Source: Enterovibrio baiacu
GTDB taxonomy: Bacteria > Pseudomonadota > Gammaproteobacteria > Enterobacterales > Vibrionaceae
Length of the DNA: 64,000 nt
Assembly: GCF_004120195.1 (NCBI RefSeq)
Contig: NZ_SCHN01000006.1
Span: 310,001-374,000 of the forward strand
Direction of reading: 5' to 3'
Below the pieces are notes generated by a model, which worked only from the letters and a program-made list of their open reading frames with translations, did not search any database and was not told the DNA's origin. Every line of letters starts with the position of its first letter. Positions within the stretch are counted from its first letter, which is position 1. The translations under genes and the position numbers were made by a program. This document shows positions 17,259-27,628 of this stretch, piece by piece.

Positions 17259-17369
17259 AATCGCCGCCATATGTCCTGATTTTTAACAGATATTCATACG
17301 GCTACTTGGTGACACACGCGCTAAAGTGGTAAATTGTCTCACTTAACTTTATTACGTATTCATTGGCTT

Positions 17370-18989
17370 ATGAGAGCACTAAGCCGCTTGCTGGTTGCAA
17401 GCGTAACCATTCTCCTTTTGGCAGGATGCGAAGATCCGTTCTCAGACAATTCAGTTCGCAACCGCGGCTTTATTTACTGTGGTCCGGGTCAACCCAACAC
17501 ATTCAACCCACAGTTGACCGATGGTGGGCTGACAGCGGATGCCCTTTCAAGTCAGATATTTGACCGTCTGCTGCAGCTTGATCCGAAAACGTATCAACCT
17601 GTGCCCATGCTTGCGCAAAGTTGGTCGGTCAGCCCTGATGGCAAAGAATACACCTTCTCACTGCGCCGCAGCGCGAAATTCCAAGTCACAGATTGGTTCA
17701 TTCCCCATCGCGGCGTGAATGCAGAAGACGTGGTATTCAGCTTCAATCGTTTGATTGACCCCGATCATCCGTTCCACGAAGTGTCAGGCGGTGAATACCC
17801 TTGGTTCGATAGCATGGACTTTTCTGGTCTTGTCGAGCGTGTTGAAGCCCTTGATGATTACACCGTTAAGTTCACCCTTTCTCGCCCTGATGTGTCGTTC
17901 CTTTCCACGCTCGCCACCACCTATGCCGTTGTGCATTCTGCGGAATACGCTGAAAAGCTCCGCCGCGAAGATACGCTTTCTCGCATCGATACACACCCTG
18001 TCGGCTCTGGGGCTTTCTACCTTGATGAATACAAGCCGCATCAAATTATTCGTTTGAAGCGCCACTGGGGATACTGGAACGGCGCAGCGCCCATGGAACA
18101 AGTGGTGTATGACGTCAGTATTCGCGGGACAGGGACATTGGCAAAGTTGGTGACGCGCGAATGTGATGTGTTGTCATCTCCCATCGCAAGCCAACTGTCT
18201 GTTATCGAAAAAGACCCCGACTTTATTCTGTCTTCTCAAACCGGCATGAACGTGGCGTTCTTGTCGCTCAATACGCGCCACCCTGCGCTGTCCGAACTTG
18301 AAGTGAGACAAGCCATTAGTTTGGCCATCAACCGTGAAGCCCTGATCCAATCTGTGTATTACGGTACAGGCACGCCTGCAACGGGGATGTTGCCGCCTAT
18401 GTCTTGGGCGTATAACGAGAAGACACAAACCTATTTCGACCCGCAACTCGCCATTGGTTTGATGGCCAAAGCGGGCTATCGTCACGGCTTTAGTGTGAAC
18501 CTGCTCGTGCCACTTACGCCTAAACCTTATAACCCAAGTCCGCGTAAAACGGCGGAGCTGATTCAATCGAATTTGAAGGCCATCGGCATCACGGTGAAGC
18601 TAATTGCTCAAGAAGACGTCAACCGTAAGCAATTAAGGGAAGATTTAGACAGTTTAGATATGGTGCTGACGGGCTGGATTGCCGATAATGGCGACCCTGA
18701 TAATTTTCTGCGTCCACTACTTACATGCAACGCTAAATTTACCGGATGGAATTTATCAAACTGGTGTAACCGCTATTTTGACCGTTTCCTCGATGCTGCC
18801 ATCGCCACTGATGTGCGCGCCGACCGTCGCGATCTTTATCTGCAAGCGCAAGGGATTTTGCGCGAACGTATGCCAATTATCCCTCTTGCCCACGGTGTTC
18901 ATTATCAAGCGAGAAACGCCACACTGCAGGGTATTACGCTTAGTCCCTTCGGAGATAAATCTTTTGCAAACGTGTCTAGGAGCCGCTGA
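17370..18989 (+). CDS. sapA: SapA substrate-binding protein of the Sap ABC transporter (lipoprotein form)
   Basis: 539 aa, SBP_bac_5 family (peptide-binding DppA/OppA type). Signal peptide with lipobox LLLAGC, cysteine at residue 20, so it is predicted to be a lipoprotein; E. coli SapA instead has a cleavable signal peptide. Landmarks shared with E. coli SapA: GLTADALSSQIFDRLLQLDP, TDWFIPHRGVNAEDVVFSF, PVGSGAFYLDEYKPHQIIRL and GMNVAFLSLNTRHPAL. Sap is linked to antimicrobial-peptide resistance in enterics, and SapBCDF to putrescine export in E. coli. First gene of sapABCDF. A TTG at 17334 would add 12 residues but spoil the signal peptide. Confidence 0.93.
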   Translation: MRALSRLLVASVTILLLAGCEDPFSDNSVRNRGFIYCGPGQPNTFNPQLTDGGLTADALSSQIFDRLLQLDPKTYQPVPMLAQSWSVSPDGKEYTFSLRRSAKFQVTDWFIPHRGVNAEDVVFSFNRLIDPDHPFHEVSGGEYPWFDSMDFSGLVERVEALDDYTVKFTLSRPDVSFLSTLATTYAVVHSAEYAEKLRREDTLSRIDTHPVGSGAFYLDEYKPHQIIRLKRHWGYWNGAAPMEQVVYDVSIRGTGTLAKLVTRECDVLSSPIASQLSVIEKDPDFILSSQTGMNVAFLSLNTRHPALSELEVRQAISLAINREALIQSVYYGTGTPATGMLPPMSWAYNEKTQTYFDPQLAIGLMAKAGYRHGFSVNLLVPLTPKPYNPSPRKTAELIQSNLKAIGITVKLIAQEDVNRKQLREDLDSLDMVLTGWIADNGDPDNFLRPLLTCNAKFTGWNLSNWCNRYFDRFLDAAIATDVRADRRDLYLQAQGILRERMPIIPLAHGVHYQARNATLQGITLSPFGDKSFANVSRSR

Positions 18990-18992
18990 TCT

Positions 18993-19955
18993 ATGTTGAT
19001 CTATGCTTTGCGTCGGCTCAATCTATTCATCATCACGTTGCTGATCCTCACCTTGATTGGCTACAACATTGTACGACTCGACCCCTCTTCCATTTTTAAC
19101 CAGCAAGAATTCTGGGTCGGTTGGATGCACTATTTGAAACAACTTCTGCAAGGTGATTTAGGTGTTGCAGCAAATGGCACGCCGATCACGGAGTCACTTG
19201 CGCGGGTATTCCCTGCGACCTTGGAGCTGTGCTTTTTTGCGTTCTTGTTAGCGCTCATCATTGGCATTCCCTTAGGCACACTCGCCGGTATTCGCCGTGG
19301 CTCTCCCGCTGATATCACCATTTCGTCGATCACCTTATTGACCTTCTCCATTCCGATTTTCTGGATGGCGATTTTGATGATCATGGTGTTTTCACTCTAC
19401 TTGGGTTGGTTGCCTGTCTCTGGGCGCTACAACCTGCTCTTCGAAATCCCACAAGTCACGGGGTTTGCCTTGGTGGATGTGTTGATGTCAAACCACCCGC
19501 AGCGCTCACAAGCGCTCGAAGACATTATTCGCCACCTGATTATGCCCACTCTGGTACTCGCGGTTGCACCCACCACCGAAATCATCACTTTGCTGCGTGA
19601 TTCCGTGTCAGACGTGATGGGACAAAACTACATCAAGGCGGCAGCAACCAAAGGCTTGTCGAAATCCGAAATCGTGATGCGCCATGTGCTCAAAAATGCC
19701 CTGCCGCCCATCATCCCTAAATTCGGTATTCAGATTTCTACTATGATGACATTTGCCATTATTACGGAATCCATCTTTAACTGGCCGGGCATTGGCACTT
19801 GGCTGCTTGATGCATTAAGTTTCCAAGATTACGTCGCGGTTCAAGCAGGCGTATTAACCGTAGGTAGCATCGTATTGCTTGCCAATATTTTCTCCGATTT
19901 AGCCGGTGCTGCCATCAGCCCACTGGCAAGGAAGGAATGGTATGCCCTCAAATAG
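18993..19955 (+). CDS. sapB: Sap ABC transporter permease SapB
   Basis: 320 aa, six predicted membrane segments, BPD_transp_1 fold. The EAA loop that contacts the ATPase is seen in GQNYIKAAATKGLSKSEIVMR (about residue 210), followed by HVLKNALPPIIPKFG. Starts 3 bp after sapA and overlaps sapC by 14 bp. Pairs with SapC to form the inner-membrane channel. Confidence 0.94.
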   Translation: MLIYALRRLNLFIITLLILTLIGYNIVRLDPSSIFNQQEFWVGWMHYLKQLLQGDLGVAANGTPITESLARVFPATLELCFFAFLLALIIGIPLGTLAGIRRGSPADITISSITLLTFSIPIFWMAILMIMVFSLYLGWLPVSGRYNLLFEIPQVTGFALVDVLMSNHPQRSQALEDIIRHLIMPTLVLAVAPTTEIITLLRDSVSDVMGQNYIKAAATKGLSKSEIVMRHVLKNALPPIIPKFGIQISTMMTFAIITESIFNWPGIGTWLLDALSFQDYVAVQAGVLTVGSIVLLANIFSDLAGAAISPLARKEWYALK

Positions 19956-20829
19956 TGTTTACCTAGAGCAACGCATTCCCAACCAGCTTGAACGCTGTTG
20001 GTTTGCCTTTCGTGAAAACACCCTCGCGGTCTTTGGCTTGTGGTGTTTATGTTTGCTTATCCTCATCACGATTTTCGCACCGTGGATTACCCCATATGGC
20101 CCTCAATTCCAAACGGGTCAGCTATTGCTGCCACCGTCTTGGGACAATCTGGGGTCGGTTGATTACTTCCTCGGCACGGATGACCTAACCCGAGACATGT
20201 TGTCGCGCTTGATTGCAGGCTCACGACTCACCTTTGGCTACGCCATTTCCGTGGCTTTGGCGGCAGGTATCATCGGCGTTTTCATCGGTATTTTGGCGGG
20301 GATGACATCGGGCTTGAAGTCGAGTTTCCTTAACCACTTACTCGATACCGTGCTCTCAATTCCTTCTCTGTTGCTCGCCATTATCATGGTTGCCTTTTAT
20401 GGCCCTGGCGAAATGAGCATTCTACTGGCCGTTTGGCTGGCGCTTATTCCACGCTTTATCCGCTCGGTATATACCGCTGTTCACGCGGAAATGGAAAAAG
20501 AATATATCTTGTCGTCCCGTCTTGATGGGGCGAACAGCTTCTACTTGCTGTATCACTCGGTGCTACCCAATATCTTCGTTACGCTCAGTACTGAGCTGAC
20601 ACGCGCAATTTCAGTGGCGATTTTGGACATTGCAGCACTGGGCTTTTTGGGGCTGGGCGCACAAGCTCCTTCACCAGAATGGGGCACCATGTTGGGCGAT
20701 TCCATTGAGCTCGTCTTTACTGCACCATGGACAGTGACCTTGCCGGGCTTGGCGATCATGATGAGTGTCTTGGTTGTTAACCTCGTCGGCGATGGCCTGA
20801 CACAAGCGATTAACTCGGGGACTGAATAA
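19942..20829 (+). CDS. sapC: Sap ABC transporter permease SapC
   Basis: 295 aa DppC-type permease. Start ATG 19942 ([15 protein letters not shown]) has AAGGA upstream and aligns with E. coli SapC (MPYDSVYSEKRPP). Motifs [22 protein letters not shown] near 75 and the EAA-like loop [20 protein letters not shown] near 190 are typical. The stop codon's last base is the first base of the sapD ATG, indicating tight coupling. Confidence 0.94.
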   Translation: MPSNSVYLEQRIPNQLERCWFAFRENTLAVFGLWCLCLLILITIFAPWITPYGPQFQTGQLLLPPSWDNLGSVDYFLGTDDLTRDMLSRLIAGSRLTFGYAISVALAAGIIGVFIGILAGMTSGLKSSFLNHLLDTVLSIPSLLLAIIMVAFYGPGEMSILLAVWLALIPRFIRSVYTAVHAEMEKEYILSSRLDGANSFYLLYHSVLPNIFVTLSTELTRAISVAILDIAALGFLGLGAQAPSPEWGTMLGDSIELVFTAPWTVTLPGLAIMMSVLVVNLVGDGLTQAINSGTE

Positions 20830-21839
20830 TGCCGTTGTTAGATATTCGACACCTGACCATTGAAATCGACACACCTCAAGGGCCAGTTAAAGCCGTTGAT
20901 CGTATGAGTTTGACGATCAACGAAGGGGAAATCCGTGGCCTTGTGGGTGAGTCCGGTTCGGGAAAAAGCTTGGTGGCGAAGGCCATTTGTGGTGTGACCA
21001 AAGACAACTGGCGCATCAGTGCTGACCGTTTGCGTCTCGGCAACATCGATTTGCTCTCTCTGCCAGCTCGCGACCGCCGACATGTTGTTGGTAAAGACAT
21101 CGCGATGATTTTCCAAGAGCCATCAACCTGTCTCGACCCTTCAGAAGCGGTTGGCTATCAGCTTGAAGAAGCCATTCCACCCAGCTCGTTCAGTGGCAGT
21201 TGGTGGCAGCGCTTAAACTGGCGTAAGCAGCAATCCATCGCCTTACTCCATAAAGTGGGGATTAAAGACCACAAGCGCATCATGAACAGCTATCCGTACG
21301 AGTTAACCGACGGAGAGTGTCAGAAGGTTATGATTGCCATGGCGATTGCGAACCGCCCTCGCCTATTGATTGCTGATGAACCCACTAACGACTTGGACCC
21401 CATCACGCAGGCCCAGATTTTCCGTTTGTTGAGCCGAACCAATCAGCTTTCAAATACCACGATTTTGCTGATCAGCCATGACCTGACCACAGTGACTCAA
21501 TGGGCTGACCGCATTACGGTAATGTATTGCGGGCAATCGGTGGAATCCGCAAGCCGCAAACAGATTCTGCAATCACCACACCACCCGTATACCGATGCCT
21601 TGCTTCGCGCGATGCCTGATTTCAGCAAAGAAATCCCTCACAAGAGCAAACTGGAAGCACTACCCGGTGCAATTCCACCCCTTCAACACTTACCGATTGG
21701 GTGCCGTTTAGGCCCACGTTGCCCCTATGCGCAACGTAAGTGTGTTGAAGTACCACGCACGCGAAAAGTGAAAAACCACAAGTTTGCCTGCCATTTCCCT
21801 CTCAATATGGAAGTCAAAAAGCATGACCGCACTGCTTGA
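20829..21839 (+). CDS. sapD: Sap ABC transporter ATPase SapD
   Basis: 336 aa. Walker [15 protein letters not shown] near residue 39, Walker [13 protein letters not shown] near 180, signature region [16 protein letters not shown] (divergent from LSGGQ), H-loop LLISHDLTT. The C-terminal oligopeptide-type region ([14 protein letters not shown]) contains clustered cysteines as in DppD/OppD ATPases, which may hold an Fe-S cluster. In E. coli SapD also affects Trk potassium uptake. Confidence 0.94.
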   Translation: MPLLDIRHLTIEIDTPQGPVKAVDRMSLTINEGEIRGLVGESGSGKSLVAKAICGVTKDNWRISADRLRLGNIDLLSLPARDRRHVVGKDIAMIFQEPSTCLDPSEAVGYQLEEAIPPSSFSGSWWQRLNWRKQQSIALLHKVGIKDHKRIMNSYPYELTDGECQKVMIAMAIANRPRLLIADEPTNDLDPITQAQIFRLLSRTNQLSNTTILLISHDLTTVTQWADRITVMYCGQSVESASRKQILQSPHHPYTDALLRAMPDFSKEIPHKSKLEALPGAIPPLQHLPIGCRLGPRCPYAQRKCVEVPRTRKVKNHKFACHFPLNMEVKKHDRTA

Positions 21840-22629
21840 AGTTGATGGCTTGTGTAAGAACTATCAATACCGTACTGGCCTGTTCACCAAACGCGTGATT
21901 GAGGCGGTGAAACCCGTGTCTTTCTCATTAGATGCAGGGCAGACATTGGCGATCATTGGGGAAAATGGATCAGGAAAGTCGACACTGGCGAAAATGCTGG
22001 CAGGCGTTGTTGATCCCTCTGGCGGTGAAATTCGCGTGAATGGCGAGATCATGCAACCCAACGACTATAAGACACGTTGTAAGTTGATCCGCATGATTTT
22101 CCAAGATCCCAACACGTCACTCAACCCACGCAACCAGATCGGCCAGATCTTAGAAAGCCCGCTAAAGCGAAACACAAACATGACGCCGCAAGAGCGAGAG
22201 CGACGTGTGTCAGACACGCTCCGCCAAGTGGGTTTGCTGCCAGAGCACGCGTATTTCTATCCGCAGATGCTGGCGACAGGCCAGAAACAGCGTGTGTCAC
22301 TTGCGCGTGCGATTATCCTTCAACCGTGTGTATTGGTTGCCGATGAAGCCTTGAACGGATTGGATATGTCTATGCGTTCGCAGATTCTGAACCTTCTTAT
22401 CGAGCTTCAAGAATTGATGGGTCTGTCTTACGTGTATGTATCGCAACACATGGGCGTGGTAAAGCACATGGCGGATAAGGTCATGGTGATGCAAAACGGC
22501 GAAGTGGTCGAAGTAGGCGCGACGGAAGAGGTCTTTTCGGCCCCTAAACACGCACTGACACAACGCCTGATTGAAAGCCACTTCACGGCTCCTTCGCTGG
22601 ATAGACGTTCACGTTACAACGCGGTGTAA
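21823..22629 (+). CDS. sapF: Sap ABC transporter ATPase SapF
   Basis: 268 aa. Starts at ATG 21823 ([17 protein letters not shown]), overlapping sapD by 17 bp; this aligns with E. coli SapF. Walker [16 protein letters not shown]-loop [13 protein letters not shown], signature replaced by [15 protein letters not shown], Walker [14 protein letters not shown]-loop YVSQHMG. Heterodimer partner of SapD. Last gene of the operon, followed by a 7-bp tandem repeat and a terminator. Confidence 0.94.
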   Translation: MTALLEVDGLCKNYQYRTGLFTKRVIEAVKPVSFSLDAGQTLAIIGENGSGKSTLAKMLAGVVDPSGGEIRVNGEIMQPNDYKTRCKLIRMIFQDPNTSLNPRNQIGQILESPLKRNTNMTPQERERRVSDTLRQVGLLPEHAYFYPQMLATGQKQRVSLARAIILQPCVLVADEALNGLDMSMRSQILNLLIELQELMGLSYVYVSQHMGVVKHMADKVMVMQNGEVVEVGATEEVFSAPKHALTQRLIESHFTAPSLDRRSRYNAV

Positions 22630-22658
22630 GTCTCTAGTCTCTAGTCTCTAGTCTCTAG
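22629..22658. repeat. Heptanucleotide tandem repeat (AGTCTCT)x4
   Basis: Four perfect AGTCTCT copies plus AG, starting at the second base of the sapF stop region and ending just before the terminator stem. A second, unrelated 7-bp array occurs at 12018. Confidence 0.92.
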
Positions 22659-22668
22659 AGAAAATAAA

Positions 22669-22691
22669 ACGTCCCGCAATATGCGGGGCGT
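22669..22691 (+). terminator. Terminator-like hairpin after sapF
   Basis: ACGTCCCGC pairs with GCGGGGCGT (one G-T pair) around AATAT, followed by the T-rich TTGTTCGTTT. Lies between the convergent sapF and M16 peptidase genes. Confidence 0.7.
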
Positions 22692-22744
22692 TGTTCGTTT
22701 AAGTAGCCTAGTTAACAAACCACCATTTTCACGTGTTCGACGCC

Positions 22745-25516
22745 TTACTCTGGCAGCGCCACACCTTCAGGCATGTTGTAGGCCCTGACGACCTTACTCT
22801 GTTTGCCAAAGATGAGCTTCGCACGATCTGAGACCTCTTCAGGAGAAATACCTTCAATGGTCTTATCCACATCAAGCAATGCATCCACACCCCATCCATT
22901 GAACAAATAGCGGCTAAAGATATTCGCTTGATGATGTGCATTCTCATCGAGGCCTTGAAGTGCTTCTCTCAATTGTGTCGATGCCACGGTTGCTTCATCG
23001 TCGCTTACGCCCTGAGCCATGTCTTGAACAACGCCTTCAAACAGGTCGTTCGCTTGCTTGGCTTGACGCGGATTCACAGACGCAGCAAACGCCCACCCGG
23101 TGTACTTTTCATTATCAATCGATAACTCAAACGACCCTGGAGAGTAAGACAAAGCGGCTTGTTCGCGCACGCTGTTCAGTACTTTTCTGGTGGCAATACG
23201 CGTAAGAATGTCATCAATGAATACCATTTCTGCACTTTGATCGTTTTCCACCTCAGACAATACATAAAGTGCCGAGAGCCCCTTGCCCTTTTCTTCCTCA
23301 GAAATACCGAGTACATCAGACAAAGCTGGCGACCAAGTGTCAGGCTGAATATTCAGTTCAGGCACACTCGGTTCTGCAAACACAATGCCGCCTAAATTTC
23401 TCGCAACGGCGCGTTTTAAGCGGTTCGGAGACAGGTTACCGACGATGTATACCTTGGTGTTTCTCGCTTTGCTGAAATACACATCGTGCACGGCTGATAT
23501 ATCAGCAAGTGACGTGGCATCAATGTCTTCCACTGTCGATAAACGGTAAGCAGGATTGTCGTTTCTTAGCTTGTTAAAGACAGCATCGTCATACTTTCCG
23601 TTTATGGACGCATGGAAGTTTTTAAAGTCCTCGCTCACCTTCTGCTTGGACAGCGCCAGCCCCTCTTCTGTAAATGCAGGGCTTTGAATGAGGTGATGCG
23701 TCAGCGCTAACGCATCGTCCATGTAGTAGCGGTTAGTATCAATGTGCAGGGCGTGTCGAGTCGGTGTAATTTCAGGCCAAATCGCAGTGCTGCGCTCGTT
23801 GAGATAGCGGGAAATACCTTTAGCATCTTGCCCTGCTAAACCAGACAGGAACAGTGCATCGGGCATTAAGAAACTGGCTGAGACCAAGTGCTCGGGTAAC
23901 AGCGCGCGACCGCCCTTATCACCCACAACAATGCGAACTTGTTCTTTGGCTTTCGGATTTTGTTGATACCAAACTTCAACCCCATTGCTTAGCGTCCACA
24001 CCTTTAATGTCTCGGTCTTATTCTGCTCAGCAACCACTGTCCCTTTATGCGAGACTGCCGCCAACAAGGTATTGCCGCCACGAGAGCCTCGTTTTTTCCC
24101 TTGCTCCATAAGACGTGTATGCGCATCAACAAGCAGGTCTTCAACCTGCGCTTCTTGCTCATCGTCTAACCAAAAACCAAACACCACAGGTTCACTCGAC
24201 AGCATGGTTTCAAGGTGATCACTCACACCATCACGGTTGAGTGTTCTGGACCAAGCAAGACGCAATGACAAGAGATCTTCGGTGCCAAGGGACGGCTCTC
24301 CACGCATTAAGTCCCACGTGAAGTTGCTGATACGATCTTTGGGCAACAAATTGTCGTCGTACTGTTGGTAGTATTTTCGTGCATCCTGATACCAGCGAAT
24401 ATTCCCCACGGCTTTTTCATCGACACCACGATCACGCATGCTGGCGAGCGTCTCCACAATCACGGTTTGCGCTTCCTCACGACGTTCAGCAGGGAACAAT
24501 CCGCGGATGATGAGAAAATCGCGTTCGCCAGCGCTGGTAATACCCACTTCGACGCTGTTCGGCTTGCCAGTGATGCCTAGCAGTTCATCCGCTAAGCGCT
24601 CACGGATCAAATACGCCGTGCCTTCGTTGGTCCACTGATTAAAGAGCTGCCCTTTGTTTTCCGTCGCCGTCGGTCCTAAATCATAGGCAAAACTTGCTGA
24701 GGTGCCTTCCGCAGACAGTGCAGGCTGCAGAATGGTTTCTGGAAGCGGTGTTGGGATGACGTAGGTGTCGGGGGCGGGTGTATTTCCACGTTCCCATTTT
24801 CCAAGTTCGCGTTGAATGTGGGCTTTAATTTCGTCAACAGACACATCACCCACGACAACAATGTGCGCTAGCTGCGGTTGATACCAGGTTTCGTAAAATT
24901 GACGAAGAGAGACGTCCGTTGCGCTTTCTATGCTTGGAACCGTACCGATAGGATCACGGGCAGCAAGTTGGGATTGCGCGATCGCTTTCTCGTACATGTA
25001 CATGTAAGCCGATTTGTTCTCTCTGCGGGAGTCGCGCCATTCACCAACAATGACCCCTTTTTCTTTCTCAACTTCGTTCGCGTCAAGGTTCAGCCCATTT
25101 GCGATATCACTGAACCAATTAAACGCTTTGTCGAGGTGCGCATTATTGGGTAGGTCGAGGACATACACCGTGTTCTTTTCGCTCGTGTAGGCGTTAACAT
25201 CGGGGCCAAAGGTGGCGCCAATGCTCCGCATATAATCAAGAATGCCATTTTGTTCGAAGTGTTCAGAACCGTTGAACGCCATATGCTCGACAAAATGCGC
25301 ATAGCCTAGCTGAGCATCTGTTTCTTGAAGGCTACCCGCTTCAAATACAAATCGGAGAGAGACAGGTGTGTGTTTGTCTGACGCGTAGATATGGTAAGTC
25401 AGACCATTTTCTAGTTCCCCTGTTACCCATTCAGGGTCTGCGTCGAGCTTGCTGTTCGACGTACTTTGACACCCCATCAGGAGAAACAGGGTAGCAAGCG
25501 TAACCAATAACCTCAT
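22745..25516 (-). CDS. M16 family (insulinase/PqqL-like) zinc metalloprotease, lipoprotein
   Basis: 923 aa. Signal peptide with lipobox LLMGC (Cys16), so it is predicted to be a lipoprotein of the envelope. The inverted zinc motif HxxEH is HFVEH at residues 74-78, and the third ligand is the Glu in EVEKEKGVIVGEWRDS about 75 residues on. Two tandem M16 halves follow, the second (from about 500) without the metal motif, as usual. The size and layout match E. coli PqqL, a periplasmic protease. ATG 25516 follows AGGAGG-TAGTG; the overlapping GTG 25519 is less likely. Convergent with the sap operon; single gene. Confidence 0.88.
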   Translation of the reverse strand: MRLLVTLATLFLLMGCQSTSNSKLDADPEWVTGELENGLTYHIYASDKHTPVSLRFVFEAGSLQETDAQLGYAHFVEHMAFNGSEHFEQNGILDYMRSIGATFGPDVNAYTSEKNTVYVLDLPNNAHLDKAFNWFSDIANGLNLDANEVEKEKGVIVGEWRDSRRENKSAYMYMYEKAIAQSQLAARDPIGTVPSIESATDVSLRQFYETWYQPQLAHIVVVGDVSVDEIKAHIQRELGKWERGNTPAPDTYVIPTPLPETILQPALSAEGTSASFAYDLGPTATENKGQLFNQWTNEGTAYLIRERLADELLGITGKPNSVEVGITSAGERDFLIIRGLFPAERREEAQTVIVETLASMRDRGVDEKAVGNIRWYQDARKYYQQYDDNLLPKDRISNFTWDLMRGEPSLGTEDLLSLRLAWSRTLNRDGVSDHLETMLSSEPVVFGFWLDDEQEAQVEDLLVDAHTRLMEQGKKRGSRGGNTLLAAVSHKGTVVAEQNKTETLKVWTLSNGVEVWYQQNPKAKEQVRIVVGDKGGRALLPEHLVSASFLMPDALFLSGLAGQDAKGISRYLNERSTAIWPEITPTRHALHIDTNRYYMDDALALTHHLIQSPAFTEEGLALSKQKVSEDFKNFHASINGKYDDAVFNKLRNDNPAYRLSTVEDIDATSLADISAVHDVYFSKARNTKVYIVGNLSPNRLKRAVARNLGGIVFAEPSVPELNIQPDTWSPALSDVLGISEEEKGKGLSALYVLSEVENDQSAEMVFIDDILTRIATRKVLNSVREQAALSYSPGSFELSIDNEKYTGWAFAASVNPRQAKQANDLFEGVVQDMAQGVSDDEATVASTQLREALQGLDENAHHQANIFSRYLFNGWGVDALLDVDKTIEGISPEEVSDRAKLIFGKQSKVVRAYNMPEGVALPE

Positions 25517-25705
25517 CACTACCTCCTTGTAAAATAAGGATTAATAGTAATTCACATCCTGAATACAAACGAGCACCGACCATTAACACTCACTGAACAT
25601 TCAATAAGTTGCGAGAGAAATCACTTCAAAAATGTAACTGGCGCTTCTTAGCAACCACACATTAGTGTTGCGTGCTCAAACGACGAACCCATAGCGTGTC
25701 GGAAA

Positions 25706-25733
25706 CAAAAAAGCCGCTCATTGAGCGGCTTTA
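25706..25733 (-). terminator. Terminator of the lapA-lapB-pyrF unit
   Basis: AAGCCGCTCAATGAGCGGCTT on the minus strand followed by TTTTTG, 18 bp after the pyrF stop. Confidence 0.9.
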
Positions 25734-25750
25734 GGATAAACGCGAGAGGC

Positions 25751-26446
25751 TTACGCCAGCGAGGCGTTAATCTCTGTCAACACAGCCATAGGATCGGCTG
25801 CTTGCGTGATAGGACGACCAATCACAAGGTAATCTGAACCTGCTGCAACGGCTTCAACCGGTGTCATGATGCGACGCTGGTCGCCAGCATCACTGCCCGC
25901 AGGGCGAATACCCGGAGTAACGAGTTTGAAGTCACTGCCCAGAGACGTTTTAAGCATGTTCGATTCGTGAGCTGAACATACAACACCATCGAGGCCGCTG
26001 TTGCGGGTTAGGGTTGCCAAAGACATCACATGGTCTTGTGGTGCACGCGCAATGCCCACGCCTTCTAGGTCGCTTTGTTCCATGCTGGTCAGCACGGTAA
26101 CGCCAATCAACAAAGGTTTGTCTTTGCCATAAGGTTCCAACGCTTCTCGCGCAGCGACCATCATGCGCTCTCCGCCCGTTGCGTGAACGTTAACCATCCA
26201 CACACCGAGTTCAGCCGCTGCTGCAACAGCACGCGCGCAGGTGTTTGGAATATCATGAAACTTAAGGTCAAGAAACACAGTATGGCCACGCGCGTGTAAC
26301 TGACGCACATAGTCAGGACCATATAGGGTAAACATCTCTTTACCCACTTTCAGATGACAACTACCCGGCTCGATACGATCAACAAAGGCTAACGCTTGAT
26401 CAATGTTTGGGTAATCCAATGCAACTATTACTTTAGGGTCCTGCAT
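25751..26446 (-). CDS. pyrF: Orotidine 5'-phosphate decarboxylase
   Basis: 231 aa, makes UMP from OMP, the last step of de novo pyrimidine synthesis. Catalytic Lys-Asp tetrad in [12 protein letters not shown] (about residue 60), phosphate-binding motifs in VTPGIRPAG and [11 protein letters not shown]. Six bases after the lapB stop, with GGAG inside the end of lapB; the lapA-lapB-pyrF order is as in E. coli. Confidence 0.97.
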   Translation of the reverse strand: MQDPKVIVALDYPNIDQALAFVDRIEPGSCHLKVGKEMFTLYGPDYVRQLHARGHTVFLDLKFHDIPNTCARAVAAAAELGVWMVNVHATGGERMMVAAREALEPYGKDKPLLIGVTVLTSMEQSDLEGVGIARAPQDHVMSLATLTRNSGLDGVVCSAHESNMLKTSLGSDFKLVTPGIRPAGSDAGDQRRIMTPVEAVAAGSDYLVIGRPITQAADPMAVLTEINASLA

Positions 26447-26452
26447 TCTTGC

Positions 26453-27622
26453 TTATTCTCCGTCTAGCCCTCTGATAGGCTTAATTGAGCCCCACCCTTT
26501 GCACGAAGGGCAGTGCCAGTATAACGAGTGTGTTGAAAAGCCACATTTACGGCAACGGTAATGTGGTTTGATTTTTAGTTGTTCTTCTACAAGGTGTTTT
26601 AAGGTGTTCAAGCTCGCTTTCGCGCGTCCTTCTTCCGCTTGCTCGACATGAAGTTCCATCAATTTGTGGAAGCCTTTCATGGTGGGGTTTCGCGTGAGTT
26701 GTCGAGTCAGGAAGGTTTGTGCCATGGCGGCATTTTCGTGGGAGTTAATGATGTCAGACATCATCAATTCAGCAGATACACCGGTGTTCTTTTCGATGCA
26801 ATGCTTGAGGAAGCGAACCAACGCCATTTCTTTGTCCATTTCTTGATAGCAGTCTTCAAGCATAGGAAGCGCTTCGCTAACAAAGTCAGGGTCTTGGTCG
26901 AGCACTGATTCCAAAGATTTCGTGGCGCTTTTGTAGTCGCCATTATCGATGTCTATTCGCGCCAACATCAAGGACGCTCGGACGCAGGCTTTATCTGTCG
27001 ATAATGCTTTACGTAGCAATTGTCTTACTGCTTTTTCATCACTGTCGGCCATGGACTGCATGGCAAGTTCACAGTAAAAGTGCGAGATGTCGCGCTTGAG
27101 CTTGCTCTTACCACCTTTCACCAAACGACTTGCTATGTCGATGGCTTTTTCCCACTCTCGGGTTTGCTGAAAAATAGCGAGTAATTGTTGTAATGCAAAC
27201 TCGCGATAATCGGGTTCATCAATGAGTTGATGGAAGATCTTTTCCGCGCGGTCAAAGAAGCCCGCGACCATGTAGTCTTTGGCGAGTTGCTGTAAAGCAA
27301 GGTTACGTTGATCGAGCGTGAGATTGGGTCGAGCGATGAGGTTTTGGTGGATGCGAATTGCGCGATCGACTTCCCCGCGAGAACGGAATAGGTTCCCGAG
27401 CGCTAAATGGGTATCAATCGTCTCGTTGTCGACTTGGAGCAGCTCAATGAAAAGGTCTACCGCCTTATCAGACTGATCAGATAAGAGAAGGTTTAAACCT
27501 GCTACATATTGACGCGATAGGTGATGAGACTGATCCTGACGACGATGACGAGCATTCCTATTACCCATATACCAACCATAACCGGCGGCAATTGGCAGCA
27601 ATAGAAACAACAGCTCAAGCAT
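26453..27622 (-). CDS. lapB: LPS assembly regulator LapB (YciM)
   Basis: 389 aa. N-terminal membrane anchor (LLFLLLPIAAGYGWYMG), about nine tetratricopeptide repeats (QYVAGLNLLLSDQSDKAVDLF; DTHLALGNLFRSRGEVDRAI and so on), and a C-terminal rubredoxin-like metal site CRKCGF...CPSCKGWG near residue 355. LapB recruits LpxC to the FtsH protease and so limits LPS synthesis. Six bases after lapA; same operon. Confidence 0.95.
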   Translation of the reverse strand: MLELLFLLLPIAAGYGWYMGNRNARHRRQDQSHHLSRQYVAGLNLLLSDQSDKAVDLFIELLQVDNETIDTHLALGNLFRSRGEVDRAIRIHQNLIARPNLTLDQRNLALQQLAKDYMVAGFFDRAEKIFHQLIDEPDYREFALQQLLAIFQQTREWEKAIDIASRLVKGGKSKLKRDISHFYCELAMQSMADSDEKAVRQLLRKALSTDKACVRASLMLARIDIDNGDYKSATKSLESVLDQDPDFVSEALPMLEDCYQEMDKEMALVRFLKHCIEKNTGVSAELMMSDIINSHENAAMAQTFLTRQLTRNPTMKGFHKLMELHVEQAEEGRAKASLNTLKHLVEEQLKIKPHYRCRKCGFSTHSLYWHCPSCKGWGSIKPIRGLDGE

Positions 27623-27628
27623 TTACGA

